Shown one piece after another: positions 1-5,604 of a stretch of DNA of 6,303 nt. Below the pieces are notes generated by a model. It did no database searches and was not told the origin of the DNA. It saw only the letters and a program-made list of their open reading frames with translations. Positions within the stretch are counted from its first letter, which is position 1. Each line of letters begins with the position of its first letter. The translations under genes and the position numbers were made by a program. Source of the stretch: Terriglobia bacterium (lineage in GTDB: Bacteria > Acidobacteriota > Terriglobia > UBA7540); contig JASHTR010000533.1 in assembly GCA_030040455.1 (NCBI GenBank), positions 1-6,303 on the forward strand, in the 5' to 3' direction.

Positions 1-1
1 C

Positions 2-817
2 CTCGGCTGGGGGCCGCCTGCGTTTGGGCATCTCTCGACGATCCTTGGTCCGGACCGCGCCCGCCTCTCAAAGCGCCATGGGGCAACCTCGCTCGAGAGC
101 TTTCGGGAAGCTGGTGTTCTGCCGGAAGCCCTGCGCAATTATCTGGCGTTGCTCGGCTGGTCGCCCGGCGACGGCAAGACCGAAATCCTGAGCGACGATG
201 AACTCTGCAATCAGTTCTCCCTCGACCACATTACGCGCGCGCCCGCGGTGTTTGACCCTGAAAAGTTGAGCTGGCTGAACCGTCATTACCTGAAGGCCGC
301 TCTGCCCTCGCGCCTGGCAGACTTAGGCGTTCCATTTCTGGCAAAGGCAGGATGGATCCCGACGCCGGCGCCGCCCTCTGTGCTCCATTGGCTCGAACGC
401 GTGGTCGAGGCCGTGCTGAAGAATCTTGATTCCCTGGACCAGCTTCCCGATCGATCGTGGCTGATCTTCCATTACGACCTCAGCCATCTCAAGGATCATG
501 CTGAAACCCGCGACGTTCTTGAAGGGCCACCTGCGCTCCAGGTGCTTCAGGCCTTTATCCCTCGAATGCTCGAAGCGCCAGAGATCGACTACGGCAAATT
601 TCGGGAGATCGTAAAGGCGGTGGAAAAAGAGACGGGTCAAAAAGGCCGGGACCTCTTTCATCCCATTCGCGTGGCGCTCACCGGCGCCGCTTCTGGCCCC
701 GAGATGGAGAAGCTCATTCCAATTTTCGAGGAAGGATCGAGACTTTCGCTGCCTCTGCCCGTTAAGAGTTGTCGCGAGCGGCTCCGCGAATTTCAGAAGA
801 CGACGGGAATAACCTGA
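2..817 (+). CDS. gltX: Glutamyl-tRNA synthetase, C-terminal 271 residues (5' end outside window)
   Basis: Cytoplasmic class I aminoacyl-tRNA synthetase that attaches glutamate to tRNA(Glu). The frame is open from the window edge, so the HIGH motif and most of the Rossmann domain lie upstream. Visible residues 21-30 contain the KMSKS-type ATP loop in its GltX form (LSKRHG), followed by the usual 'A-L-x-N-Y-L-x-L-L-G-W' segment near residues 43-53. The rest, from about residue 100, is the helical anticodon-binding region; it includes the family block 'LFHPIRVALTG..SGPE' close to the C-terminus. Internal TTG at 149 is not a start, because the family sequence continues upstream of it. The stop TGA shares its A with the next ATG (TGATG), which points to coupled translation with the rlmB-like gene. 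A GlnRS or discriminating/non-discriminating distinction cannot be made from this part; GlnRS is unlikely given the LSKRHG loop and the C-terminal helical domain. Confidence 0.96.
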   Translation, partial: LGWGPPAFGHLSTILGPDRARLSKRHGATSLESFREAGVLPEALRNYLALLGWSPGDGKTEILSDDELCNQFSLDHITRAPAVFDPEKLSWLNRHYLKAALPSRLADLGVPFLAKAGWIPTPAPPSVLHWLERVVEAVLKNLDSLDQLPDRSWLIFHYDLSHLKDHAETRDVLEGPPALQVLQAFIPRMLEAPEIDYGKFREIVKAVEKETGQKGRDLFHPIRVALTGAASGPEMEKLIPIFEEGSRLSLPLPVKSCRERLREFQKTTGIT

Positions 818-1653
818 TGCCACGGCATCCGCAAAATTCAGAAACTCTTTACGGCATCAATGCCGTTCGGGAAGCCATCGGCCTGCGGGCAATTGAATAC
901 GTCCTTATCGCGCGAGGCGCGCAGACACCGCGCGTGGAGGAGATCCGGCGCGCCTGTTGCGAACACGGCGTTCTGGTGCGGCTCGTGCCGTTTCCGGCGC
1001 TGGATCGCATTGCCGCCGGCGCACATCACCAGAACGTTGTCGCGGTGTGCGCGGCCAAACCCTACGATGACCTCGAAAGCATGATCGCCTCGGAACCTCA
1101 TCCACTGCTCGTCATCCTGGACGGCGTCGAAGACCCCGCCAATCTGGGAGCAGTGGTGCGCACAGCGGTTGCAGCGGGCGCAAGCGGCGCCATCCTTCCC
1201 GAGCGGCGTGCGGCGGGGCTTTCTGCCGCCGTGGCCCGAGTGGCTTCTGGCGCCCTCGAGCATCTCAAGGTGGCGCGCGTCACCAACCTGACGCGCGCGC
1301 TGCTTGACTTGAAGAAAGCCGGGATCTGGGTGTACGGTTTTGAGGCGAGTGCCGAACGATCTTATCTCGACCTGGATTATACGCTTTCCTGCGCGCTGGT
1401 CTTTGGCAGTGAAGGGCAGGGTCTGCACCGCCTGGTTCGTGAGACCTGCGACCAACTGGCCCACATTCCTCTGCATGGCCCGGTTGACTCGCTCAACGTC
1501 TCGGCCGCTGCCGCAGTGACGCTTTATGAAGCCGCGCGCCAGCGTCATCAAGCGTCCGGCGCTCGAAGTCCGAGGTCTGAGGCTCGGAGCCCCCGACCCG
1601 CTGCCCGTGAGCTGCCGGACTCCGGGCCGCACCCGACAGGCTTGAAGTCATGA
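817..1653 (+). CDS. rlmB: 23S rRNA (guanosine-2'-O-)-methyltransferase RlmB, SpoU/TrmH (SPOUT) family
   Basis: SAM-dependent 2'-O-methyltransferase; E. coli RlmB methylates G2251 in domain V of 23S rRNA. The protein is 278 residues. An N-terminal substrate-binding (L30e-like) domain begins with 'LYGINAVREA' (11-20), and a knotted SPOUT domain follows from about residue 97. All three SpoU motifs are present: NLGAVVRTA (109-117, with N109 and R115), FGSEGQGL (196-203) and IPLHGPVDSLNVSAA (217-231). The ATG at 817 was chosen over the in-frame TTG at 769 because family similarity starts just after it, it overlaps the gltX stop by 1 nt, and GGGA lies 8 nt upstream. The last ~35 residues (about 245-278) are an Arg/Ser/Pro-rich tail absent from the ~243-residue E. 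coli enzyme and encoded by a degenerate 7-nt repeat. The stop overlaps the rlmN start (ATGA). A TrmH or other SpoU target cannot be fully excluded, but RlmB fits best. Confidence 0.9.
   Translation: MPRHPQNSETLYGINAVREAIGLRAIEYVLIARGAQTPRVEEIRRACCEHGVLVRLVPFPALDRIAAGAHHQNVVAVCAAKPYDDLESMIASEPHPLLVILDGVEDPANLGAVVRTAVAAGASGAILPERRAAGLSAAVARVASGALEHLKVARVTNLTRALLDLKKAGIWVYGFEASAERSYLDLDYTLSCALVFGSEGQGLHRLVRETCDQLAHIPLHGPVDSLNVSAAAAVTLYEAARQRHQASGARSPRSEARSPRPAARELPDSGPHPTGLKS
1564..1598 (+). repeat. Degenerate heptanucleotide tandem repeat inside the 3' end of rlmB
   Basis: Successive 7-nt units read cgaagtc, cgaggtc, tgaggct, cggagcc and cccgacc, with identity decaying to the right. The first four are close variants of a yGrrGyy-like unit. 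In the rlmB frame the tract encodes the doubled ARSPR pattern at residues 249-260. Such heptamer repeats are mostly intergenic in bacteria, so the gene end has probably run into one. With only about four recognisable units, this could also be chance low complexity in GC-rich DNA. Confidence 0.45.
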
Positions 1654-2702
1654 TCGAAACCGCAAAACTCGCTCTCGGGAACCTCTTTGGACTTGCCCGC
1701 GAGGAGTTGGAGCGCCTTGCAGAGGAATGCGGTGAGCCGCGCTACCGGGGGCGCCAGCTTTTCAGCGCGATTTACGGAAAGCGCGAGCGGGATTTCACTC
1801 GGCTCACCGGGCTGAGTCGCAGCCTGCGCGCTTTGCTCAGCTCACGTTTTTATATCGGTTATCCGGAAGTCCGCGAGAAGCTCCGCTCGCGCGACGGTTC
1901 CATCCGTTACCTCCTTGCATTGGCTGACGGCGAATCGGTGGAGAGTGTTTTTATGCCCGAAGAGCGCCGGACCACCCTCTGCATCTCAACCCAAGTCGGC
2001 TGCGCGGTCGATTGTCGTTTCTGCTTCACCGCCTTGATGGGTTTGCGGCGAAATATCGCGACGGGCGAGATTCTAGGCCAGGTTTACTCGATGCTTGCCG
2101 ACCGGGGAGTTGAGAAAAGCACGAGACTCAACGTTGTTTTCATGGGCATGGGCGAGCCGTTGCTGAACTATGCGGCGGTGATGAAAGCAAGCCGGATCAT
2201 GGCGGACCCGGCGGGCCTTGCAATTCCCGCGCGCCGCATCACCGTCTCGACATCCGGCGTTGTCCCCCGCATTCGCGACCTCGGCCGCGAGCCCGCGCGT
2301 CCAAAGCTTGCCGTCTCGCTCAACGCTTCCAGCGACGAGCAGCGCGAAGCGCTGATGCCGTTGAACCGCAAGTATCCTCTCCTTGAGCTTCTTTCGGCAT
2401 GTCGGGAATTTCCTCTTGGGCCGCGCGAGCGTTTGACGTTCGAATACGTCCTGCTGAAAGACATCAACGATTCCGAAGCGGATGCCCGGAGAGTGGCTTC
2501 TTTGCTCAGCGGCATCCGCGCCAAAGTCAATCTGATTCCCTACAACTCAGGCGGTGCCTTGCCTTACCGCACGCCTGCGCTGGATCGTGTGCTGGCGTTT
2601 CAGTCGGTGTTGGCTGCCCGGCGCGTTCCGACCTTCATCCGCATTTCCCGCGGTCAGGACGTCCGAGCCGCCTGCGGGCAGCTTAGGGTTGAAAGCGGGT
2701 AG
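1650..2702 (+). CDS. rlmN: Dual-specificity RNA methyltransferase RlmN (23S rRNA A2503 / tRNA A37 C2-methylation)
   Basis: Radical-SAM enzyme that adds a methyl group to C2 of adenine 2503 in 23S rRNA and, in E. coli, to A37 of some tRNAs. The protein is 350 residues, within the family range. An N-terminal helical (HhH-like) domain (about 10-70) carries 'PRYRGRQLF'. The 4Fe-4S cluster motif CxxxCxxC is C118, C122 and C125. C111, seven residues upstream, matches the catalytic E. coli C118. C342 in 'RGQDVRAACGQL' matches the methyl-carrying C355. E98 aligns with the conserved E105, and GMGEP (166-170) is the SAM-binding segment. All key residues are therefore intact. The cluster loop is followed by 'FTALMGLRRN' rather than the E. 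coli-type 'STAQQGFNRN', a variant I associate with Acidobacteria-like sequences. The start at 1650 gives a 4-nt ATGA overlap with rlmB, with AGG 9 nt upstream. Cfr resistance enzymes are related, but the RlmN length and N-terminal domain argue against Cfr. Confidence 0.96.
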   Translation: MIETAKLALGNLFGLAREELERLAEECGEPRYRGRQLFSAIYGKRERDFTRLTGLSRSLRALLSSRFYIGYPEVREKLRSRDGSIRYLLALADGESVESVFMPEERRTTLCISTQVGCAVDCRFCFTALMGLRRNIATGEILGQVYSMLADRGVEKSTRLNVVFMGMGEPLLNYAAVMKASRIMADPAGLAIPARRITVSTSGVVPRIRDLGREPARPKLAVSLNASSDEQREALMPLNRKYPLLELLSACREFPLGPRERLTFEYVLLKDINDSEADARRVASLLSGIRAKVNLIPYNSGGALPYRTPALDRVLAFQSVLAARRVPTFIRISRGQDVRAACGQLRVESG

Positions 2703-2706
2703 CGCC

Positions 2707-2736
2707 GGTCCCGGCGCGTCGGGACTCGCAGCTTTT
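2707..2736 (+). terminator. Possible intrinsic terminator after rlmN
   Basis: Five nucleotides after the rlmN stop, gtcccg (2708-2713) pairs perfectly with cgggac (2720-2725) around a 6-nt loop, and a G-T pair can extend the stem to 7 bp. A short T4 tract (2733-2736) follows after seven non-T bases. Position and stem fit the end of the gltX-rlmB-rlmN unit, but the T-tract is short and displaced, so termination would be weak or factor-assisted. Confidence 0.35.
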
Positions 2737-2834
2737 CCGGGAGGATTAACAGCCAAGCCGGAGGGTTTTCCAAGGCGGGAAATTCTGCATTGCAAAGTCG
2801 TAAGTTTTTGTTTCTTTAGCAGGCACTTTGGGGC

Positions 2835-2916
2835 CTGTCACTCTGAGCGGAGCGAAGAATCTCTGCCGTTCTCCCCTCCATACGTGGATTCATCCCTCGC
2901 TCCGCAGAACGATAGT
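2835..2916 (+). repeat. Imperfect inverted-repeat element of the 'HSERSEES' type (REP/MITE-like)
   Basis: The left arm carries ctctgagcggagcgaagaat (2841-2860). The right arm, read on the other strand, carries ttctgcggagcgaggga. The core gcggagcga (2847-2855) is exactly complementary to tcgctccgc (2897-2905), which leaves about a 41-nt loop region. Read in one frame the left arm gives HSERSEESL and the right arm gives SLAPQND, a signature that recurs as spurious ORFs in Acidobacteriota and other soil bacterial genomes. It is probably a non-autonomous dispersed hairpin element lying between convergent genes. Copy number cannot be judged from one window. Confidence 0.7.
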
Positions 2917-2928
2917 CCCCCTTTGGCT

Positions 2929-2941
2929 GCGGCTCTGCCGC
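2929..2941. repeat. Short GC hairpin (gcggc-tct-gccgc)
   Basis: A perfect 5-bp stem with a 3-nt loop lies between the inverted-repeat element and the end of the DapA-like gene. On the minus strand it sits 37 nt past that gene's stop, but no T-tract follows, so it is not a standard terminator. It may be the edge of the neighbouring repeat element or of another dispersed hairpin. Confidence 0.3.
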
Positions 2942-2977
2942 GCTACCCATGGTTGGCGTTATTCGTGTGCAAGCCAA

Positions 2978-4051
2978 TCACCGAAGCCAACAGTCAAGAT
3001 GCTCGGCCACAAAGGCATCGTCGTTCAAGTGAGGGTAGCTGGCTGAGACGCGGTCAATTTCTTCCATCTGGCCGGGCGAGAGGTTCTCCTTGGGATCGAG
3101 GCACCAGCGACCCTTCAGGAATCCTTGGCGGCGCAGAACCTCGTGGAGGCCCGCAATGCAGCCCGCGAAATGATTCCTGGCGTCAAATAGCGCCGCGTTC
3201 GAGTCCGTAACTTCGGCGGCGCGGGCAAGCAGACCGGCAATCATTTTCGGGCGAGCGCGGCATTCCCGCACTTCGTCCAACAGCTCGACCGCGCGCTTCG
3301 TCCATACGGCCCAATGTCCCAGGAGGCCGCCGGCGAACCGGAGATTCACCATCCTGCCGGATGATCGTAACCGGAATTCGGTGAGCAGATCCGCAATAAT
3401 GTTGTCGTCGTTGCCGGTATAAAGAGCCACCTCTCCTTCCCGGCCACTTTCAGCAAGGGCGCGCACGACATCAAGCGTCTGATAGCGATTAAAGGGCGCG
3501 ACCTTGATCGCCACCACGTTTTCAATCTCCAGGAACCGCCTCCAGAATTCAATGTCGAGAACGCGGCCGCCGACCGCGGGCTGAAGATAAAAGCCAAAGA
3601 TGGGAATCGTATCGCTAACCTCCCGGCAATGTTCAATCAGCTCGGAGACGGTGGAGGTACGGAGGGCACCGAGGCTTAGCAACCCGGCATCATAACCTGA
3701 CCGACGCGCCAATTCCGCCTCCTGGGCGGCCTGCGCGGTTGCACCGCAAATACCCGCAACCTTCACGATGCGTTGCCCGAGCTTTCGCTCGCACTCTCGC
3801 ACGGTCTCGCTGGCGAGTGTGAGCACGGGTTCGAGAAGGCCAATGCGCGGATCGCGGATGGCGAACTGCGTGGTGTGAACCCCCACCGCCACGCCGCCCG
3901 CACCTGCCTCGCAGTAATAGCGGGTGAGGGCGCGCTGCCGGCGCTCGTCGAGTCTCCGGTCGGCATCGAGCGCGAGCGGATGAGCCGGAATCACGAGGCC
4001 GCGCCTCAGCATCTCGCCTACTTCAGGAGCAATCCGATCTGATAAGGACAT
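2978..4051 (-). CDS. DapA-superfamily (dihydrodipicolinate synthase/N-acetylneuraminate lyase-like) class I aldolase or dehydratase
   Basis: A 357-residue TIM-barrel protein of the Schiff-base-forming DapA family, whose members cleave, condense or dehydrate 2-oxo acids through pyruvate-like imines. Visible family marks are G57-x-H-T60-T61 (the GxTGE/TT region), Y155 in 'FGFYLQP' (in place of YNxP) and K183 in 'AIKVAPF', the likely imine lysine. The Y155-K183 spacing of 28 equals that of E. coli DapA (Y133/K161). Beyond the roughly 290-residue barrel there is a C-terminal extension of about 65 residues, ending in an acidic helical stretch. ATG 4051 lies 5 nt after the stop of the SDR gene, and GGAAG 11 nt upstream sits inside that gene's last codons, so the two are co-transcribed. 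A true lysine-pathway DapA is unlikely because of the length, the divergent YLQP motif and the SDR partner. A sugar-acid aldolase or dehydratase is a reasonable inference; the substrate is unknown. Confidence 0.85.
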   Translation of the reverse strand: MSLSDRIAPEVGEMLRRGLVIPAHPLALDADRRLDERRQRALTRYYCEAGAGGVAVGVHTTQFAIRDPRIGLLEPVLTLASETVRECERKLGQRIVKVAGICGATAQAAQEAELARRSGYDAGLLSLGALRTSTVSELIEHCREVSDTIPIFGFYLQPAVGGRVLDIEFWRRFLEIENVVAIKVAPFNRYQTLDVVRALAESGREGEVALYTGNDDNIIADLLTEFRLRSSGRMVNLRFAGGLLGHWAVWTKRAVELLDEVRECRARPKMIAGLLARAAEVTDSNAALFDARNHFAGCIAGLHEVLRRQGFLKGRWCLDPKENLSPGQMEEIDRVSASYPHLNDDAFVAEHLDCWLR

Positions 4052-4056
4052 AGAAA

Positions 4057-5082
4057 TTAGAATCTTCCGTTGGCGACTTCAAACATCGTGGCCTTGTTCA
4101 GGCTCTCACCACCCCGCGCAACCCAATGAGCCACCCATGCGAACAACTCTCCCAGCGCGACCTCCGGATAGCCAAGCAAAGAATGGCAGAGAGAAGCATT
4201 GCTCAACAAGGCCCGCTCGGATTCTTCTCCACGAAAAAGCACCTCACGCTTGAACTCGCGGGCGAAGAATTCTGCGGCCCGGCGCACGGAAACGATTTCC
4301 GGCCCCGTGACGTTCATGGGGCGCGCCGGCGACGTGCAATACTCCAGGCAACGCAAGGCATAGGAATTGGCGTCGCCTTGCCAGACGACGTTAAAAGCGG
4401 GCATCGTCAGATCGACGGGTTCGCCCGCGTAAACCTTGCGCGCAATGTCCACCAGCACTCCGTAGCGCAAATCGACGGCGTAATTCAGCCGGAAGAGCAA
4501 GCACGGCGTGCCGTGCCGTTGTGAGTGATACTCAAACACCCTCTCACGCCCGAGACAGGATTGGGCGTATTCACCAACCGGACAGGGCGCGTCACCTTCC
4601 AGCGAGCCGCCAGAATCCAGCTTCACCTGCGGATACACATTACCGGTCGAAAACACGACGATCCGCGAGGCGCGATAATGGGAGGCAACATGAGCGGGAA
4701 TCATCGTATTCGTCGCCCAGGTAAGATCAGGCCGATCGGTCGAGCCGAACTTCCGGCCGGAAAGAAATAAAACATTCGCACAAAGCGGGAGTTTTCGAAC
4801 CTCGTCTCGGTTCAAAAGATCGCAGGCAATCGTTTCAATGCCCTCACGGGTGAGTTCCTTCGCTCGGTCGGCGGAAGAGAACCGTGACACCGCGAAAACT
4901 CGCAATGACGCTTTCGCCTCCTTCGCCGCCCGCTGGATGCGCCGGGCAAGTGACGGACCCATTTTTCCACCCGCTCCAAGAACGATAAGGTCGCCCTCGA
5001 TTCGTCGGATCGAATCCAGATCCCGGACGCTCGGCGTCGCTAATCGCAGCTCAAGCTCTTCTACCGATTCGATGAACCTCAT
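4057..5082 (-). CDS. NAD(P)-binding epimerase/dehydratase-like protein (extended SDR, atypical active site)
   Basis: A 341-residue extended short-chain dehydrogenase/reductase. The Rossmann fold begins at 'DLIVLGAGGKMG' (31-42), with a glycine-rich GAGGKMG nucleotide loop. 'DLLNRD' (88-93) fits the adenine-contact acidic position, and 'VVFSTGNVYP' (142-151) supplies the catalytic Ser/Thr strand. The tyrosine lies in 'GEYAQSCLGRE' (170-180), but the YxxxK lysine is cysteine here (Y172, C176). A C-terminal substrate domain (about 195-341) contains 'MNVTGPE' (256-262), as in sugar-nucleotide epimerases. The ATG at 5082 was chosen over 5196 because the longer frame merely overlaps the upstream quinoprotein remnant and its added residues look non-homologous; ATG 5082 overlaps that remnant's stop as ATGA. 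No clear Shine-Dalgarno precedes it, consistent with translational coupling. It pairs with the DapA-like gene downstream. The function is probably sugar or sugar-acid conversion, or a non-catalytic SDR; the substrate is not known. Confidence 0.82.
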   Translation of the reverse strand: MRFIESVEELELRLATPSVRDLDSIRRIEGDLIVLGAGGKMGPSLARRIQRAAKEAKASLRVFAVSRFSSADRAKELTREGIETIACDLLNRDEVRKLPLCANVLFLSGRKFGSTDRPDLTWATNTMIPAHVASHYRASRIVVFSTGNVYPQVKLDSGGSLEGDAPCPVGEYAQSCLGRERVFEYHSQRHGTPCLLFRLNYAVDLRYGVLVDIARKVYAGEPVDLTMPAFNVVWQGDANSYALRCLEYCTSPARPMNVTGPEIVSVRRAAEFFAREFKREVLFRGEESERALLSNASLCHSLLGYPEVALGELFAWVAHWVARGGESLNKATMFEVANGRF

Positions 5083-5345
5083 AGGAGACCAAAGCAAAAG
5101 ATATTTGGGCCGACCGCCAGCGAAATAAATTGCTTTCCATTCACCGTATAAGTCATGGGAGACGCCTTGTTTTCTCCGTTGGTCGGGAAGTGCCATGGCG
5201 CTTTCCCATCCTGCTCACTTACGGCCACAACATCCTCGCCGGTATCGCCACAAAACAGGAAGCCGCCCGCCGTCGCCAACACTCCCGCCTCTCTCTTTCT
5301 CTCAACAGGTCCGACTTGTGGCATTTCCCAAACCATACTGCTCAT
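5079..5345 (-). pseudogene. C-terminal remnant of a PQQ-dependent dehydrogenase-like (quinoprotein beta-propeller) gene
   Basis: About 85 residues match the extreme C-terminus of PQQ-binding beta-propeller dehydrogenases: 'WEMPQVGP', then 'GVLATAGGFLFCGD', a tryptophan-docking type 'GKAPWHF', and the closing 'KASPMTYTVNGKQFISLAVGPNI' region (key residues KASPMTY and NGKQ) ending in FGL. Intact relatives are typically around 550-700 residues and carry a signal peptide, because they act in the periplasm. Upstream of about 5345 the frame soon loses resemblance and reaches a stop at 5481-5483; the other minus frames show no quinoprotein sequence either. The 5' ~85% of the gene is therefore missing, by deletion or rearrangement rather than by a single frameshift. 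The natural stop survives and overlaps the SDR start by ATGA, showing that the quinoprotein was once the upstream gene of this operon. A short leaderless product from ATG 5336 is conceivable but unproven. Confidence 0.72.
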
Positions 5346-5371
5346 TATAGGCGAGGTTGCATCTGTCTCAA
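5344..5371 (-). promoter_or_regulatory. Sigma70-like promoter (TTGAGA-16-TATAAT) at the edge of the quinoprotein remnant
   Basis: On the minus strand, TTGAGA (5371-5366; 5 of 6 to consensus) and TATAAT (5349-5344; 6 of 6) are separated by 16 nt. The predicted start is around 5337, next to an in-frame ATG at 5336. It would transcribe the remnant, the SDR gene and the DapA-like gene. A perfect -10 is uncommon by chance in DNA this GC-rich, but no expression evidence is available. Confidence 0.45.
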
Positions 5372-5604
5372 CAAACTCCTCCCCGCCGCAGTCAACAGCT
5401 CCGGCCCCGAAGACCGTAGCCTTATGGAATCGTCGATTACAAACCGACTGTCGTCGTGAGCTGGCTCTCCCTCTTGCCGCTCAACGTGTTCTCGGACCGT
5501 TTCATTCGTCATCTTTCCGGTGCTGTAGCTCCCGGCACCGGTGTCGTTAAATCAAAAAATCGCGGTTGTTGAGCTGAGAGGAAGAGCCTGGACAAGAGCA
5601 GGAG
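5346..5604. other. Gap between peroxiredoxin and quinoprotein remnant; no convincing gene
   Basis: Two antiparallel short frames exist. A minus-strand frame 5345-5512 (55 codons, MTNETVREHV...) has no good ribosome-binding site. A plus-strand frame of about 50 codons (roughly 5420-5575, 'IVDYKPTVVVSWLSLL...') has strongly C-ending codons over its first half but no clear start, since it follows a TAG at 5417-5419. Neither is recognised. A hairpin (ccggtgc 5517-5523 / gcaccgg 5535-5541, 11-nt loop) lacks a T-tract on either strand. The segment may be debris from the rearrangement that removed the quinoprotein 5' end. Confidence 0.4.

Noticed and set aside
769..816. TTG start for rlmB adding 16 residues
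   Set aside because: The added residues overlap gltX coding sequence and do not look like the family N-terminus; ATG 817 is better placed.
838..1632. 264-codon minus-strand frame opposite rlmB
   Set aside because: Antisense shadow of a gene with all three SpoU motifs; a long open antisense frame is expected in GC-rich DNA.
2554..3210. 218-codon plus-strand frame containing HSERSEES
   Set aside because: It overlaps rlmN and the DapA-like gene in wrong frames and crosses a known type of repeat element; it is a spurious ORF.
4126..4524. Plus-strand frames opposite the SDR gene
   Set aside because: They are complementary to a well-supported coding gene and have no recognisable domains or ribosome-binding sites.
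5083..5196. Longer SDR start at ATG 5196
   Set aside because: The extra 38 residues lie out of frame over the quinoprotein tail and are not SDR-like; the ATGA overlap at 5082 explains the start better.
5517..5541. Hairpin ccggtgc/gcaccgg as a terminator of the peroxiredoxin unit
   Set aside because: The stem is perfect, but no T-tract follows on either strand; the nearby T6 run on the minus strand precedes the hairpin rather than following it.
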